DNA of 15,047 nt from CAZGUH01 sp964529005 (lineage in GTDB: Bacteria; Actinomycetota; Acidimicrobiia; Acidimicrobiales; Ilumatobacteraceae). Shown here piece after piece: positions 7,475 through 14,867 of this stretch. Every line of letters begins with the position of its first letter. Position 1 is the first letter of the stretch. The notes below the pieces were generated by a model that saw only the letters and a program-made list of their open reading frames with translations, made no database searches and was not told the origin of the DNA. The stretch is taken from the NCBI GenBank assembly GCA_964529005.1, contig CAZGUH010000069.1:1-15047 (forward strand). The letters are read 5' to 3'. The position numbers and the translations under genes are program-made.

Positions 7475-9022
7475 ATGGGCCACGTCAGCACTGCCGACTG
7501 GAACGGGACGGTTCCCGCTTCGGCGTTCGCCGTCACGGTCGGCGGCCTCTTCGAGAAGCAGGTTCGACTCCGCCCTCATGCATGCGCGGTCGTCGACGGC
7601 GACCAACGGTCGACCTTTGCCGAGCTCGACCAAGCGGTGAATCGGTGGTGCCACCACCTCACCGGCCTCGGCGTCAGCCGCGGTGACCGCGTGGCCGTGC
7701 TCTCGGAGAACCGCCACGAGTACCTCCAAGTCGAGCTCGCTGCCGCGAAGATCGGCGCGATCGTCGTGTGTTTGAACGGTCGACTCGTCGACCGTGAGCT
7801 CGAGCACTGCGTCGGCCTGGCGAGCCCGACGGTCGTCGTTGCCTCGCCGGACTTCGCCGCCACCGCCGGCCGGGTCACCAACGGGGCGACGCCGACGCTC
7901 GTATTCGGCGCCGACCTCGTCCAGCAGTTCGCGTCGCTCCCCTCGACACCGCCGCCGATCCGGGCCGAGCCCGAGGACGGTCTTGTCATCCTCTACACGA
8001 GCGGTACGACGGGCCTACCCAAGGGCGCCGTTATCAGTCACCGGGCGATGTTGGCGCGCCTGGCGGTCTTCGTCCTGCTCACCGGGGCAACGTCCGACGA
8101 CGCGTTCTTGGCGTGGGCGCCGTTCTTCCACATGGCATCGACCGATCACAGCCTCATCACCCTGCTGCTCGGCGGGACGGTCGTGGTGGCGGATGGTCCA
8201 AACCTCACGGTGTTCAGCCGGGCGCTCGAGGAACACACCATCTCGTGGCTCGTCGCGATTCCCGGGATGATCGACCGACTGATCGACCACCTGCGCGCCA
8301 CGAAGCCACACATCAACGGTGTCCGGACCGTCGGCGCGATGGCGGACCTCGTCCCGCGACAGCAGCTCGCCGACCTGACGGGACTGCTCGGCGCGCCCTA
8401 CCTCAACACCTTCGGGTCGACCGAAGCGGGGCTCGCCCCGGCATGTGCGAACACGCTGGCCGCCGGCGTCGTACCGACGTCGCTGAGCAAGCAGGAGTCG
8501 CCGTTCTGCGAGATCCGCCTCGTCGACGCCGACGACTGCGACGTCCCCGACGAGGTTCCCGGTGAGATGCTCGTCCGTGGACCGACCCTGTTCTCCGGAT
8601 ATTGGGCGGCGCCCGACACCAACGCCGAGGACTTCCGCGGCGGTTGGTTCCACACCGGCGACCTGTTCGTTCGCCACGAGGACCAGACGCTCGACTTCGT
8701 CGACCGCGCGAAGTACATGATCAAGTCGGGGGGCGAGAACGTCTATCCGGCGGAGATCGAGTCGCAGCTCCTCAGCCACCCCGAGATCATCGACGCCGTC
8801 GTCGTCCGCAAGCCCGACCAGCGCTGGGGTGAGGTCCCCATCGCATTCGTCGCGGTGTCACGACCCGACCTCCGACCAGCGGAGATCACCGAGCACTTGC
8901 GTGGGCGTCTCGCGTCCTACAAGTTGCCCAGGGAGATCCGCTACGTCGACGAGGCCGAGTTCCCGCGCAGCACCACCGGCAAGATCCAGCGGCACGAGGT
9001 CGAGGCATGGTTGGCGCCGTGA
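7475..9022 (+). CDS. Acyl-CoA synthetase (AMP-forming ligase)
   Basis: A 515-residue class I adenylate-forming enzyme. It activates a carboxylic acid with ATP to an acyl-AMP and then to the CoA thioester. Motifs: phosphate-binding YTSGTTGLPKG at 174-184, the acid-pocket/adenine stretch LNTFGSTEAGLAPA, GWFHTGDL with Asp396, the hinge region DRAKYMIKSGGENVYPAEIE, and catalytic Lys503 in TTGKIQRHE near the C-terminus. The sequence most resembles medium/long-chain or aromatic acyl-CoA ligases of the FadD/caiC type, but the substrate cannot be fixed. It follows the second ATPase by about 100 bases with no clear promoter or terminator between, so it probably shares the operon. In this context it could trap the imported acid as a CoA ester (inference). 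Confidence 0.92.
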   Translation: MGHVSTADWNGTVPASAFAVTVGGLFEKQVRLRPHACAVVDGDQRSTFAELDQAVNRWCHHLTGLGVSRGDRVAVLSENRHEYLQVELAAAKIGAIVVCLNGRLVDRELEHCVGLASPTVVVASPDFAATAGRVTNGATPTLVFGADLVQQFASLPSTPPPIRAEPEDGLVILYTSGTTGLPKGAVISHRAMLARLAVFVLLTGATSDDAFLAWAPFFHMASTDHSLITLLLGGTVVVADGPNLTVFSRALEEHTISWLVAIPGMIDRLIDHLRATKPHINGVRTVGAMADLVPRQQLADLTGLLGAPYLNTFGSTEAGLAPACANTLAAGVVPTSLSKQESPFCEIRLVDADDCDVPDEVPGEMLVRGPTLFSGYWAAPDTNAEDFRGGWFHTGDLFVRHEDQTLDFVDRAKYMIKSGGENVYPAEIESQLLSHPEIIDAVVVRKPDQRWGEVPIAFVAVSRPDLRPAEITEHLRGRLASYKLPREIRYVDEAEFPRSTTGKIQRHEVEAWLAP

Positions 9023-9142
9023 GCCGAGTGCTTCCGGTCACCGTTTCCCCGCTGCAGCCGGCTCCGTTGGGGGTCGCTGGCAGAATCCACCGTCACCATA
9101 CGTCTGTCTGTTCCCGTGTGTGAGGGCCGATGAGGGTCGTAC

Positions 9143-9925
9143 ATGCCGCCGGCGGGAGGGTCCGTGGACGTCGCTGAGCTCTGCCGAGACCTTGCGGTCG
9201 AACGTGCTTCGCTCTTCGACGTCCTCGCTCGGTGTGACGTCGACCTGCCGACGCCGGCGCCGGGCTGGACGATCCGAGACCAGCTGACTCACCTCGCCTG
9301 GTTTGATCAGGCGGCAACGCAGTCGCTCGGCGATCCGGGCGGGTTTCGCGCGCACCGGGCCGACCTCGTCGGCGATGTCGAGGGGGTCGTCGAAAGGGCC
9401 CGAGCAATGCATGAGCAGTGCCCTCGCGACCATGTGCTTTCTTGGCTCGACGCGTCGGGTCGTGAACTCGCGGCGGTCGCCTCCGCAGCCGACCCCAGCG
9501 TTCGGACTCCGTGGTATGGGCCGGACATGACCGTCGCGTCTTTGGTGACCGCCCGAATCATGGAGACCTGGGCGCATGGTCAGGACGTCCGCGACGCGCT
9601 GGGCGCTGCACCGGGAACGGCGAACTTGCACCATGTCGCGTTCATCGGGTGGCGGGCCGTCGCCAACAGCTTCCGTGCCCGAGGTCTCCCGATCCCCGAC
9701 GCGCCGATCCGCGTCGAGCTGGGCGAGTTGGTCCTCGGCCCCCCGGAGGCAGCCGATGTGGTGTCTGGGTCGCTGCTGGACTTCTGCTTGGTGGTGACCC
9801 AGCGCCGGCACGTCGCCGACACGGGTCTGGTCGCGGTCGGTGACGTGGCGCGCACGTGGCTCCCGATCGCCCAAGCCTTCGCAGGGCCTCCGGGCATCGG
9901 CCGGCAGCCGGGACAGTTCCGATGA
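9143..9925 (+). CDS. TIGR03084-type metal-binding protein (MDMPI/DinB fold)
   Basis: A 260-residue protein related to mycothiol-dependent maleylpyruvate isomerase. The N-terminal four-helix bundle carries the expected metal triad: His50 (IRDQLTHLAWFD), Glu141 and His145 (METWAHGQDVRDALG). The second half (FIGWRAVANSFRARGLP and VVSGSLLDFCLVVTQRRHV) and the ending GPPGIGRQPGQF are typical of the TIGR03084 family. These proteins are thought to use mycothiol or act on thiol adducts, but their reactions are mostly unknown. Two starts are possible: ATG 9143 with GAGGG six bases upstream, or GTG 9164 right after GGGAGGG, which gives the family-like beginning MDVAEL. It ends the rightward block and may share its transcript. 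Confidence 0.85.
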   Translation: MPPAGGSVDVAELCRDLAVERASLFDVLARCDVDLPTPAPGWTIRDQLTHLAWFDQAATQSLGDPGGFRAHRADLVGDVEGVVERARAMHEQCPRDHVLSWLDASGRELAAVASAADPSVRTPWYGPDMTVASLVTARIMETWAHGQDVRDALGAAPGTANLHHVAFIGWRAVANSFRARGLPIPDAPIRVELGELVLGPPEAADVVSGSLLDFCLVVTQRRHVADTGLVAVGDVARTWLPIAQAFAGPPGIGRQPGQFR

Positions 9926-10209
9926 GACGGGCCCATCCGGATCGCAACATCTCCGGCTTCTGCCGACGACCGGCGGCTGTTGCCCGCGAGCTGCGACGGC
10001 GCGGATCCGATCGACCTCCTCACCGGCGACGACGACCTCGCCGAACGGACGATGCTGGGCTTGCAACGGCACGTGCGTAGGACCCGGCGGCCGGCTTCGC
10101 TGCGACGTTCGTTACCCAGACGGAACACGTCAGGGGCGACTGCCTCGATCGGGGCCAGACCGGGCTGTCGGACGTCTCGCCGACGAGGCGCACCCGAGTC
10201 TTCTCCGCG
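9926..10209. other. Intergenic stretch between convergent genes
   Basis: 284 bases between the rightward TIGR03084-type gene and the leftward LuxR-type gene. A weak five-base stem (CCGGA/TCCGG, 9937-9956) lies near the left end, but no T-tract follows it. Open frames run through on both strands but match nothing I recognise. It could hold a remnant of a lost gene. Confidence 0.35.
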
Positions 10210-11305
10210 TCAGAACCGGAAGTAGCCGCGGGTTTCGATCGGGCGGCCGGCGGCGATGTGCGGGCTGTAGTGGTTGACCATCATGAACGCGACGAGCTCG
10301 CGCCGGCTGTGCACGCCGATCTTGTCGAAGATCGACTTGAGATGGTCCTGAACGGTGTTGACGGAGATCCCGACGGCCGCCGCGATCTCACGGCTCGAGC
10401 GACCCTGAACGACCTCCCGCGTGATCTCCCGTTCCCTGGGCGTCAGGCCATGAGCCTCCGCGATCAGTGAGGCGATCTCCGCCGGCCGCCTCCTCGATGA
10501 TCACGGCGAACGCCGCGTTCGGCGTCGCGACCCGCGAGGCGTGGACCACTCCCCATCGTCCGCTCGATGTCCGCACCCGTGCGCGCGGCACGCCGGCTTC
10601 GTCCGAGCGTTCGAGCTCGCGTAGGCGTCCGACGACTGCATGCACCACCTGCGGCAAACCCCGGTACGCCGGCTCGAGATCGGCGAGCCAGTCCTCGCCG
10701 GACGGCGTCGTTCCGACGAGCTCGGCTCCGTCGGAGAGCAGAACGAGCCCAGGCGCCTGGGACGGCGGTGCAACGTCGACGTTCGACATCAGAACGCCGG
10801 TCCGGATTCCATCCGCGAGGTGCGGCAGCAGGCGGCGCACGAAGGCGATCTCGTCCGCCGAGAACACGTGCCCAGCCTCGGCGTGGATGCACAACGCTCC
10901 CCACGTGGCATCGTCGCACCGCAAGACAGCGCGCAGCTCGTCGCCCATGCCAAGAGGCCCGAGGATCTCGCGATAGCGAGCGCTCGAGTCGGGCTCTCCC
11001 TTCGTCGCCTGCCACAGGCTCCGCGCCTCGGTGTTCGTCCGGGCGAGATCGACGAACTTGTTGACGTCGTCGGCGAGGTATTCGTTCTCGAGGAACGGTT
11101 GGAACGAGTCGTCCCCCAGGCCCTCGCGCAGCGCTTCGGTCGGAAGGACGGTCGCCGGATCGGTCGTCGCCCAGAAGACCGCTTCGATCGGCAAGACCCG
11201 ACCCAGCCGCGTCAGCACCTCCGCCTTGAGGCGGGATGTCTCGTAGCCGGAATGGCACAGGCCCGCGACGACCCGCTCGACGTCGCGAAACGCCGCTTTG
11301 TCCAT
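10210..11305 (-). pseudogene. LuxR-type regulator, broken by a frameshift
   Basis: The start is the ATG at 11305 (MDKAAFRDVERVVAGLC). About 272 residues of a GAF-like sensor region follow (DPATVLPTEALREG, FLENEYLADDVNKFVDLA, WGALCIHAE), ending VIIEE at 10490. The reading frame then changes. From 10488 to the TGA at 10210-10212 the next frame encodes RPAEIASLIAEAHGLTPRE and a full LuxR HTH (SREIAAAVGISVNTVQDHLKSIF, then GVHSRRELVAFM). Relatives read IExARPAEIA here, so two bases appear to be missing, as expected if GCGCGG became GCGG. Read as it stands, the first frame ends at 10388 with unrelated residues and no DNA-binding domain. A repaired protein would have about 365 residues. The gene diverges from a SnoaL-like gene that it may have controlled. 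An assembly error is the alternative. Confidence 0.85.
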
Positions 11306-11339
11306 GTCTCCAGCATCCCGCGGCGGACCCCTCATCGCC

Positions 11340-11357
11340 ATCCCAGATGTCTGGGAT
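11340..11357. promoter_or_regulatory. Perfect palindrome, candidate operator
   Basis: ATCCCAGATGTCTGGGAT has eight-base perfect arms around a TG centre. The symmetry extends outward to CGCC on the left and AGGCG on the right with a one-base bulge. It lies between the divergent LuxR-type and SnoaL-like genes, 35 bases before the first start and 62 before the second. This is the natural place for a site bound by the LuxR-type dimer. Confidence 0.55.
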
Positions 11358-11419
11358 AGGCGCTTCTTCTTCGGCGTCTTACCGTCCAGCAACAGACCAC
11401 CGACCGAAACGGAGACGAG

Positions 11420-11845
11420 ATGTCAGAGCGAAACAAGCACGTCGTCGACGACTTCATCCAAGCCGTCTTCACCGAGGGAGACCTCGACGCCGTCGAGCGC
11501 TGCCTCAGTCCGGACTTCGTCAACCACCATCCCTTCCCACAGACGCCCGGCACACGAGATGGCTTCCGGCAGGCGGCGGCCATGGTCCGCGCCGCCTGCC
11601 CGGATTGGCGCAGCACGCTCCACCAACTCGTCGCGGAAGGCGACCTCGTCGCGGAGCGGTTCACCGCCCGGGGCACCCATCGAGGCGACTTCCTCGGCTC
11701 CCCTCCGAGCGGCAACGAGGTCGTCATGGACGGCATCAACCTGTGGCGCATTCACGATGGTCAGATCACCGAGCGCTGGGGCATCCTCGACCTCGCCTCC
11801 GTGATGGAACAGCTCGGGCTGTTCTCGAGCGCCACGTCCGCGTGA
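11420..11845 (+). CDS. SnoaL-like ester cyclase family protein
   Basis: A 141-residue protein of the SnoaL/NTF2-like fold (polyketide or ester cyclase superfamily). Family features are the opening KHVVDDFIQAVFTEGDLDAVERCLSPDFVNHHP, GTRDGFRQAAAMVRAACPDWRSTLHQLVAEGDLVAERFTARGTHRGDFLG in the middle, and the last strand NLWRIHDGQITERWGILD. In SnoaL itself the cone encloses an aldol cyclisation site; most relatives have unknown substrates. The ATG start has GGAGA four bases upstream. The gene is divergent from the LuxR-type regulator and is followed 22 bases later by a small membrane-protein gene. No polyketide synthase is present, so a catabolic or detoxification role is as likely as a biosynthetic one. 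Confidence 0.85.
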   Translation: MSERNKHVVDDFIQAVFTEGDLDAVERCLSPDFVNHHPFPQTPGTRDGFRQAAAMVRAACPDWRSTLHQLVAEGDLVAERFTARGTHRGDFLGSPPSGNEVVMDGINLWRIHDGQITERWGILDLASVMEQLGLFSSATSA

Positions 11846-11867
11846 CGAATCGGCCCCGGAGGTCAAC

Positions 11868-12161
11868 ATGGAACTCCTCCTCGTCATCGTGCTCGGCGTG
11901 CCGCTCGGACGATTCGTGCCCGGCAGAACGCTGGCGTGGGCGATCTTGGCCGTGGCCTTCTTGATCGTCCTTCCCATTCAGACGATCAGCGTGCGTCACG
12001 AGGGCAACCTCGACGCCCAGTACTGGCCCGTCCAGGCGCTGATCGCCACACTTGGAGCCGGGTTGGTCTTCCTCGGCGCCCGGTGGAGGGCGAAACACGC
12101 CGCCCACCTCCGCCCGCCCGAGCGCCCGGATAGAGCCCCGTTGAGTGGTGGGCTTTCGTAG
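11868..12161 (+). CDS. Small membrane protein, C-terminus replaced by an IS end
   Basis: A 97-residue protein with three hydrophobic segments, about 1-17, 22-41 and 54-70, and a basic tail (RWRAKHAAHLRPPERPD). I do not recognise a family. CGGAGG five bases before the ATG marks the start clearly. The native sequence stops at residue 88: residues 89-97 and the TAG stop are encoded by the left end of the IS256-family element that begins at 12133. The original tail is therefore lost, although all predicted membrane segments remain, so the protein may still function. It probably shares a transcript with the SnoaL-like gene. Confidence 0.65.
   Translation: MELLLVIVLGVPLGRFVPGRTLAWAILAVAFLIVLPIQTISVRHEGNLDAQYWPVQALIATLGAGLVFLGARWRAKHAAHLRPPERPDRAPLSGGLS
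12133..12155 (+). repeat. IS256 left terminal inverted repeat
   Basis: Starts GAGCCCCG and contains AGTGGTGGG. It matches the inverted right end at 18 of 23 positions and supplies the last codons of the small membrane-protein gene. Confidence 0.75.
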
Positions 12162-12219
12162 GTCCACCTGCCGGTGAGCCATCGGCGTGATTCTTGGTGT
12201 GTTCCTGCAAGAACGACCG

Positions 12220-12224
12220 AGGAG
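12220..12224 (+). promoter_or_regulatory. Stranded ribosome binding site of the IS256 transposase
   Basis: AGGAG lies nine bases before an ATG at 12234-12236. That ATG is one copy of the IS3 target duplication and was the first codon of the IS256 transposase. The rest of the gene now begins at 13584, more than 1.3 kb away. Confidence 0.7.
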
Positions 12225-12236
12225 ATCACACCGATG

Positions 12237-12264
12237 TGAATCGCCCTGGCTCTGATGGAGGCTC
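12237..12264 (+). repeat. IS3 terminal inverted repeat, downstream of orfB
   Basis: Begins TGAATCGCCCTGGCT and ends GGAGGCTC. It has three mismatches in 28 to the other end, and it lies three bases beyond the orfB stop. Confidence 0.88.
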
Positions 12265-12267
12265 GGG

Positions 12268-13188
12268 CTATTTGATTCCAACCCCGGCGGGGTCGGCCTG
12301 TTGGGCAGCGTAGAACGCTGCTTCGAACTCTGCAGGCGGGACATCGCCGCAGTGGCTGTGGAGGCGGTGCTCGTTGAACCAGTGCACCCAGGAGAGGGTG
12401 GCGAGCTCGAGCTCGTCGACGTCGTCCCACGGCCGGGGGGCGTCGGGCCCGAACACGCACTCGGTCTTGTAGAGGCCGTTGGTGGTCTCGGCCAGAGCAT
12501 TGTCATAGCTGTCCGCAACCGTTCCGATCGATGGGCGGGCGCCGATCTCGTCCAAGCGTTCGGTGAACCGCACGGACGTGAACTGCGACCCCGCATCGGC
12601 GTGCGCCACGAGCCCGACCAGGCGACGGCTGCCACGCGATCGTCTCGCCATCTCCAGCGCGTCGAGGACCATCTCCGTGCGCATGTGCGCCGCCACACGC
12701 CATCCGACGATCCGCCGGGAGAACGCGTCAACGATGAAGCACACGTACGCCATCCCGGTTCTCGTCGGCACGTACGTCAGATCCGTGACCCACAACGCAT
12801 CGGGCCGACCCGCTCGGAAGTTGCGGTTCACGAGATCGGGGGCTCGCAACGCGTCAGGATCGGCTCGGGTGGTGAACACCTTGCGCCGCTGGCGGCTGAC
12901 GCCCTCGATCGCCATGACGCGCATGAGCCGCGCGACCTGATCTCGGCCGATGTCGTGCCCCGCCCGGCGGGCTGCCTTCCACAGCTTGTGGGCGCCGTCG
13001 ACCTTGCGGTTCGCCACCCACAACACCATCAGGATCTGCATCATCACCGCGTCACGAGCCGCCCGCGCCGACGGCACGGCCTGGCGGCGTTTGGCCGCGT
13101 AGTACGTGCTCGGAGCGATCTGCAGCGCACGGCAGATCGGCTCGACCCCGAGCACGTCACGGTGATCGTCGATGAACCCGACGATCAC
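12268..13188 (-). CDS. IS3-family transposase OrfB (DDE integrase)
   Basis: 306 residues from a GTG start. An HTH_21-type region (MIVGFIDDHRDVLGVEPICRALQIAPSTYY) precedes the retroviral-integrase-like core. The catalytic residues are Asp136 in LWVTDLTYV, Asp198 in VAHADAGSQFTS and Glu234 in SYDNALAETTNG, with 35 residues between the last two, as expected for the DD(35)E IS3 group. The C-terminus has the usual WVHWFNEHRLHSHCGDVPPAEFE. The start overlaps the orfA stop as GTGA, in the -1 frame. The active protein is therefore either an OrfAB fusion made by frameshifting or a coupled separate product. No A6G-type slippery heptamer is evident near the overlap. Confidence 0.93.
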   Translation of the reverse strand: MIVGFIDDHRDVLGVEPICRALQIAPSTYYAAKRRQAVPSARAARDAVMMQILMVLWVANRKVDGAHKLWKAARRAGHDIGRDQVARLMRVMAIEGVSRQRRKVFTTRADPDALRAPDLVNRNFRAGRPDALWVTDLTYVPTRTGMAYVCFIVDAFSRRIVGWRVAAHMRTEMVLDALEMARRSRGSRRLVGLVAHADAGSQFTSVRFTERLDEIGARPSIGTVADSYDNALAETTNGLYKTECVFGPDAPRPWDDVDELELATLSWVHWFNEHRLHSHCGDVPPAEFEAAFYAAQQADPAGVGIK

Positions 13189-13529
13189 TTCGATGGGCGG
13201 TCGAGCTCCGCCTGGGCGAAATACGCCGACGCCTTGCGCAGGATCTCATTCGCTCGACGCAGCTCCCGGACCTCCTGCTCAAGACCGCGGATCCGCTCAG
13301 CGTCGTCGCTCGTCAGCCCGGGCTTCACCCCATCGTCGATCTCGGCCTGCTTCACCCAGCTCCGCAACGACTCGACACCGATCCCGGTCTGGTCCGCGAC
13401 CCGCTTGATCGTGCCGTGATCCGTGCCCAGCTCCTTGCGCAGCTGACGCACCGCGCGCACCGCTCGCTCCTTCTCAGCCTCCGTGTACCGACGCGTGTTC
13501 GGCTTCCCAGGCGACAACTCGTGTGGCAT
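13185..13529 (-). CDS. IS3-family OrfA (DNA-binding protein)
   Basis: 114 residues from the ATG at 13529, which has a purine-rich GGATGGAG upstream. The N-terminal homeodomain-like HTH (RRYTEAEKERAVRAVRQLRKELG, then RVADQTGIGVESLRSWVKQAE) recognises the element ends. It is followed by a leucine-zipper-like helix (DDAERIRGLEQEVRELRRANEILRKASAYFAQAEL), the dimerisation segment of IS3 OrfA proteins. The frame is open 12 codons further upstream into the inverted repeat, but that start lacks support. Length and order are typical. Confidence 0.92.
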   Translation of the reverse strand: MPHELSPGKPNTRRYTEAEKERAVRAVRQLRKELGTDHGTIKRVADQTGIGVESLRSWVKQAEIDDGVKPGLTSDDAERIRGLEQEVRELRRANEILRKASAYFAQAELDRPSK

Positions 13530-13555
13530 GGCTCCATCCTCGTTTCCAAGATCAG

Positions 13556-13583
13556 GAGCCTCCAACGAAGCCAGGGCGATTCA
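13556..13583 (-). repeat. IS3 terminal inverted repeat, upstream of orfA
   Basis: The inverted counterpart of 12237-12264, 26 bases upstream of the orfA start. The orfA promoter would normally overlap this end. Confidence 0.88.
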
Positions 13584-14819
13584 ATGGCTCTGCATGAGTC
13601 TGCCCTGTCCGAACTTGTCGTCGCGCTGCGCACGCGCGATGGCGGCGTTGATCTTGTGCGCCAGCTGGCCCAGTGGCTGGCGCAGGAGTTGATCGAGAGC
13701 GAAGCGACCGAGGTGATCGGCGCCGGCCCATATGAGCGGGTCGAGGGCCGGCTCACCGAGCGCAACGGGCATCGCACGCGGACGCTGACCACGAAGGCCG
13801 GCGATCTCGAGTTGGCGATCCCGAAGCTGCGCAAGGGCTCGTTCTTCCCGTCGATCCTCGAACCGCGCCGGCGGATCGACCAGGCGTTGTATGCGGTGGT
13901 GATGGAGGCCTACGTGTCCGGGGTCTCCACGAGATCAGTGGACGCGTTGGTGCAGTCGATGGGTGCCACAGCCGGCGTCTCCAAGAGCGAGGTGTCGCGG
14001 ATCTGTGCCGGGCTCGACGAGCGTGTCTCGGCGTTCCGCAACCGGACGCTGGGTCACACCGAGTTCCCGTACGTCTATCTCGACGCGATCTACGTCCACG
14101 TCCGCGACGACGCGCTCGGCCAGGTCGTGTCGCGGGCGATCGTCGTGGCGACTGGTGTCACGGCCCAGGGCGGCCGTGAGGTGCTCGGCGTCGACGTCGG
14201 CGACAGCGAGGCCGAGACGTTCTGGACCGCGTTCCTGCGCTCCTTGAAGGCCCGCGGACTGGCCGGCGTGCGGCTCGTGATCTCCGACGCCCACGAAGGG
14301 CTCCGGGCTGCGATCCGCAAGAACCTGCAGGGTTCGTCGTGGCAGCGGTGCCGGGTGCACTACGTCCGCAACCTGCTCGCACCCGTGCCCAAGGCCCACC
14401 AAGAGATGGTCGCCGCAGCGTTCAGATCGATCTTCGCGTTGACGACGCCGGCCGACGTCGCCGCGCGTTGGGACGAGGTCGCGGTCATGCTCACCGACCG
14501 ATTCCCCAAGGCCGCCGCGCTCATGCACGGCGCAAAGACCGACGTGCTCGCGTTCAGCGCGTTCCCGAAAGCTCATTGGCGGCAGATTTGGAGCAACAAC
14601 CCGCTGGAGCGGTTGAACAAGGAGATCCGCCACCGCACCGCCGTCGTCGGGATCTTCCCGAACGACCCAGCCGTGATCCGCCTCGTGGGCGCCGTTCTGT
14701 CCGACCAGCACGACGAATGGGCAATCGCTCGCCGCTACTTCTCCGAGGCCTCGATGACCGCGCTCTACACGCGCGAGACTGCCGACATCGTCACCGCCGA
14801 GCTCGAACCCGGCGACTAA
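13584..14819 (+). CDS. IS256-family (mutator-type) transposase
   Basis: 411 residues from the ATG at 13584 (MALHESALSELVVALRTR). This is the original start, because the bases before it belong to the inserted IS3. The frame stays open upstream to 13416, but those codons are antisense to orfA. Key residues of the DDE core are Asp167 (YVYLDAIYVHVRD), Asp235 (VISDAHEGL) and Glu342 (NNPLERLNKEIRHRT). The C/H motif region CRVHYVRNLL is present. The N-terminal part (GHRTRTLTTKAGDLELAIPKLRKGSFFPS) is family-typical. The coding sequence is complete, but the gene has lost its ribosome site and promoter to the IS3 insertion. No good Shine-Dalgarno sequence lies just upstream of 13584, so expression is doubtful. 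Confidence 0.93.
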   Translation: MALHESALSELVVALRTRDGGVDLVRQLAQWLAQELIESEATEVIGAGPYERVEGRLTERNGHRTRTLTTKAGDLELAIPKLRKGSFFPSILEPRRRIDQALYAVVMEAYVSGVSTRSVDALVQSMGATAGVSKSEVSRICAGLDERVSAFRNRTLGHTEFPYVYLDAIYVHVRDDALGQVVSRAIVVATGVTAQGGREVLGVDVGDSEAETFWTAFLRSLKARGLAGVRLVISDAHEGLRAAIRKNLQGSSWQRCRVHYVRNLLAPVPKAHQEMVAAAFRSIFALTTPADVAARWDEVAVMLTDRFPKAAALMHGAKTDVLAFSAFPKAHWRQIWSNNPLERLNKEIRHRTAVVGIFPNDPAVIRLVGAVLSDQHDEWAIARRYFSEASMTALYTRETADIVTAELEPGD

Positions 14820-14844
14820 CGATCACCACGGATCGCGCGACGCG

Positions 14845-14867
14845 AACCCCACCACTTCGCGGGACTC
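14845..14867 (-). repeat. IS256 right terminal inverted repeat
   Basis: On the minus strand it starts GAGTCCCG and contains AGTGGTGGG. It lies 26 bases past the IS256 transposase stop codon. Confidence 0.75.

Larger units (their letters stand above)
12237..13583 (-). mobile_element. Complete IS3-family insertion sequence
   Basis: A 1347-bp element. The ends at 12237-12264 and 13556-13583 are inverted repeats, 25 of 28 matching, both beginning TGAATCGCCCTGGCT, with the TG...CA termini usual for IS3. A 3-bp target duplication, ATG, flanks it (12234-12236 and 13584-13586). It carries orfA and orfB on the minus strand with a four-base overlap. Both frames are intact and the ends are well matched, so it looks recent and possibly active. 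It is younger than the IS256 element it interrupts. Confidence 0.92.
12133..14867 (+). mobile_element. IS256-family element interrupted by an IS3 element
   Basis: The ends are imperfect inverted repeats, 12133-12155 and 14845-14867, matching at 18 of 23 positions and both starting GAG(C/T)CCCG. Removing the inserted IS3 and one copy of its target duplication leaves about 1385 bp, a normal IS256-family size. The transposase gene (13584-14819) is complete but has been cut off from its ribosome site at 12220-12224. I could not find the 8-9 bp target duplication expected for this family: the left flank reads CCCGGATA and the right ATACAGCG. The outer end may have been rearranged or mutated, or my boundaries may be off by a few bases. 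Confidence 0.85.

Noticed and set aside
9038..10072. A 344-codon minus-strand open frame
   Set aside because: It is opposite the TIGR03084-type gene, which has a clear metal triad and family ending. The antisense product is compositionally biased and unrecognisable.
10388..10489. Continuation of the LuxR-type sensor frame as a natural C-terminus
   Set aside because: The residues after VIIEE (ending GGRSGSLEP) are out-of-frame readings of the HTH domain, which is perfectly preserved in the next frame.
12301..13419. A 372-codon plus-strand open frame across the IS3 element
   Set aside because: It is antisense to orfB and orfA, which have complete catalytic and DNA-binding motifs.
13416..13583. 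A 56-residue N-terminal extension of the IS256 transposase
   Set aside because: These bases lie inside the IS3 element and include its terminal repeat. The family N-terminus begins at the ATG at 13584.
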